From Alphaproteobacteria bacterium (GTDB taxonomy: Bacteria > Pseudomonadota > Alphaproteobacteria > Caulobacterales > Caulobacteraceae): a DNA stretch of 64,000 nucleotides. The stretch covers positions 62,001 through 126,000 of the forward strand of contig JANYET010000068.1 of assembly GCA_025359785.1 (NCBI GenBank). The letters are read 5' to 3'. Within the stretch, counting starts at the first letter, position 1. Each line of letters starts with the position of its first letter. Below are positions 63,159-64,000 of the stretch, one piece after another. The notes under the pieces were generated by a model. It searched no databases. It had not been told where the DNA came from and saw only the letters and a list, made by a program, of their open reading frames with translations. The position numbers were made by a program, and so were the translations under genes.

Positions 63159-64000
63159 CTAGGGCGCCTTTGTCCCCAGAAACGCCGCCACGCCCTCGAT
63201 CGCCTCTACCAGCCCGACGCGCTGCACCACCACGCCCTCCGGCAACCCGGAGAACAGCCGCGTGGGCGAGGCCGCGTCGAGCATGACGAAACAGCCCTTG
63301 TCGTCGGCCCGCCGGATCAACCGCCCGAACGCCTGCGAGATCCGTCCGCGCGCCACGGCGTCGTCATAGCCCTTGGCCCCGAACCGCACGCGCCGGGCCT
63401 TGTGCAGGATGTCGGGGCGCGGCCACGGCGCCCGGTCGAAGACCAGCAGGCGCAAGCTGCGCCCCGGCACGTCCACCCCGTCGCGCACCGCGTCGGTGCC
63501 CAGCAGGCAGGCGTCTTCCTCGGCCCGGAAGATGTCCACCAGCGAGCCCACCTCGCCGTCGATGTGCTGGGCGTAGAGCGCGATCCCCTTGTCGGCCAAC
63601 GGCCCCGCGATCTTCTCATGCACCGCCTTCAGCCGCCGGATGGCGGTGAACAGTCCGAGCCCGCCGCCGCCCGCCGCCAGGAACAGCTCACGCATCGCCG
63701 CCGCCACCTGCCGCGGATCGTCCTTGCCCACGTCGTTGACGACAAAGCACCGCGCCTGGTTCGCATAGTCGAACGGCGAGGCGAGCTTCAGCGTCTTGGG
63801 CCGGTCCGGCAGCCGCGCCGCCCCGGTCCGCATCTCGGCCAAGGCAAAGGGATCGGCGAGCGTCGGGTCGGCCAGCGTCGCCGACGTCACCAGCACCCCG
63901 TGCGCCGGCGCGATCACCGCGTTGGTCAGCGGCTCCGTCGGGTCGACCCAGTGGCGGCGGCAGGCGGCGTCCACGACGCGCCCGTACAGGAACGTCGCGT
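63159..64000 (-). CDS. Partial DinG-like ATP-dependent DNA helicase (3' part)
   Basis: Only the C-terminal ~280 residues are in the window; the frame stays open to the edge. Superfamily 2 helicase motifs seen are GVLVTSATLADP, LLGTDAVRDGVDVPGRSLRLLVFDRAPWPRP and ISQAFGRLIRRADDKGCFVMLDA (motif VI), then a C-terminal FLGTKAP. This arrangement matches DinG/XPD-like helicases. The Fe-S cysteine region and Walker A would lie beyond the right edge. The stop lies just past the repeat element at 63012. Confidence 0.88.
   Translation of the reverse strand, partial: ATFLYGRVVDAACRRHWVDPTEPLTNAVIAPAHGVLVTSATLADPTLADPFALAEMRTGAARLPDRPKTLKLASPFDYANQARCFVVNDVGKDDPRQVAAAMRELFLAAGGGGLGLFTAIRRLKAVHEKIAGPLADKGIALYAQHIDGEVGSLVDIFRAEEDACLLGTDAVRDGVDVPGRSLRLLVFDRAPWPRPDILHKARRVRFGAKGYDDAVARGRISQAFGRLIRRADDKGCFVMLDAASPTRLFSGLPEGVVVQRVGLVEAIEGVAAFLGTKAP

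Overview
The window looks like a chromosomal segment of a Caulobacterales bacterium, most likely a Phenylobacterium- or Caulobacter-like organism. The evidence is very high GC with strong third-position GC, three TonB-dependent receptors, two PEPxxWA-CTERM exoproteins, a MucR-type regulator, a DivJ-like kinase, a Coq4-type ubiquinone protein, and short GC-rich palindromes (ACCTCCC...GGGAGGT) between genes. I see no prophage, insertion sequence, CRISPR array or rRNA operon. Genus assignment is inference.

Layout. 1-8 kb: a cut-off methyltransferase, peptide release factor 3, small unknown proteins, a divergent pair of histidine kinases (one DivJ-like), SufE, a PAS protein and MucR with its terminator. 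8.3-11.7 kb: acyl-CoA metabolism (enoyl-CoA hydratase, acyl-CoA synthetase, MaoC dehydratase). 11.7-30.3 kb: a peptidase and amidase-rich stretch with an S9 peptidase, an S1 protease, oligopeptidase B, a Tat-type propeller-amidohydrolase in tandem with a TonB receptor, a divergent Ntn acylase, SppA and a two-site aspartic protease. It also carries tRNA-Gln(TTG) and tRNA-Pro(CGG). 30.4-46.4 kb: a second TonB receptor, a DUF442 protein next to an MBL hydrolase, an odd small acidic repeat protein, a PEP-CTERM protein, an acyl-CoA ligase, pdxH translationally coupled to an APH/P-loop kinase fusion, a sulfotransferase, a DnaJ-like protein, and an ArsR-SRPBCC operon with its palindromic operator. 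46.5-51.7 kb: aroC, a response regulator, a small lipoprotein, the queC-queE-queD preQ0 set, and a receiver protein with a degenerate kinase-like half. 51.9-64 kb: a third TonB receptor, a second PEP-CTERM protein, chorismate mutase, hisC-type aminotransferase, prephenate dehydrogenase, Coq4, and the 3' part of a DinG-like helicase.

How genes work together. Chorismate mutase, the hisC-type aminotransferase and tyrC form an aromatic amino acid set that is split by a CocE/NonD hydrolase and its convergent TetR regulator. The hydrolase promoter (TTGACA, 17 bp, TAATTG) is overlapped by a palindrome that recurs in front of tetR, so this looks like an inserted self-contained regulated module. An apparent 5'-truncated reading frame sits at its left edge. 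queC/E/D make preQ0 for queuosine. The TonB receptor, amidohydrolase and acylase (18-26 kb) look like an uptake-and-hydrolysis locus for an amide or peptide-like nutrient.

No single feature is proven to be a new system. The best leads are the TetR/hydrolase module with its paired operators, the acidic repeat protein at 35.7-36.0 kb, the receiver protein with a kinase half lacking its histidine, and a His-rich mini-ORF in the leader of the aminotransferase.
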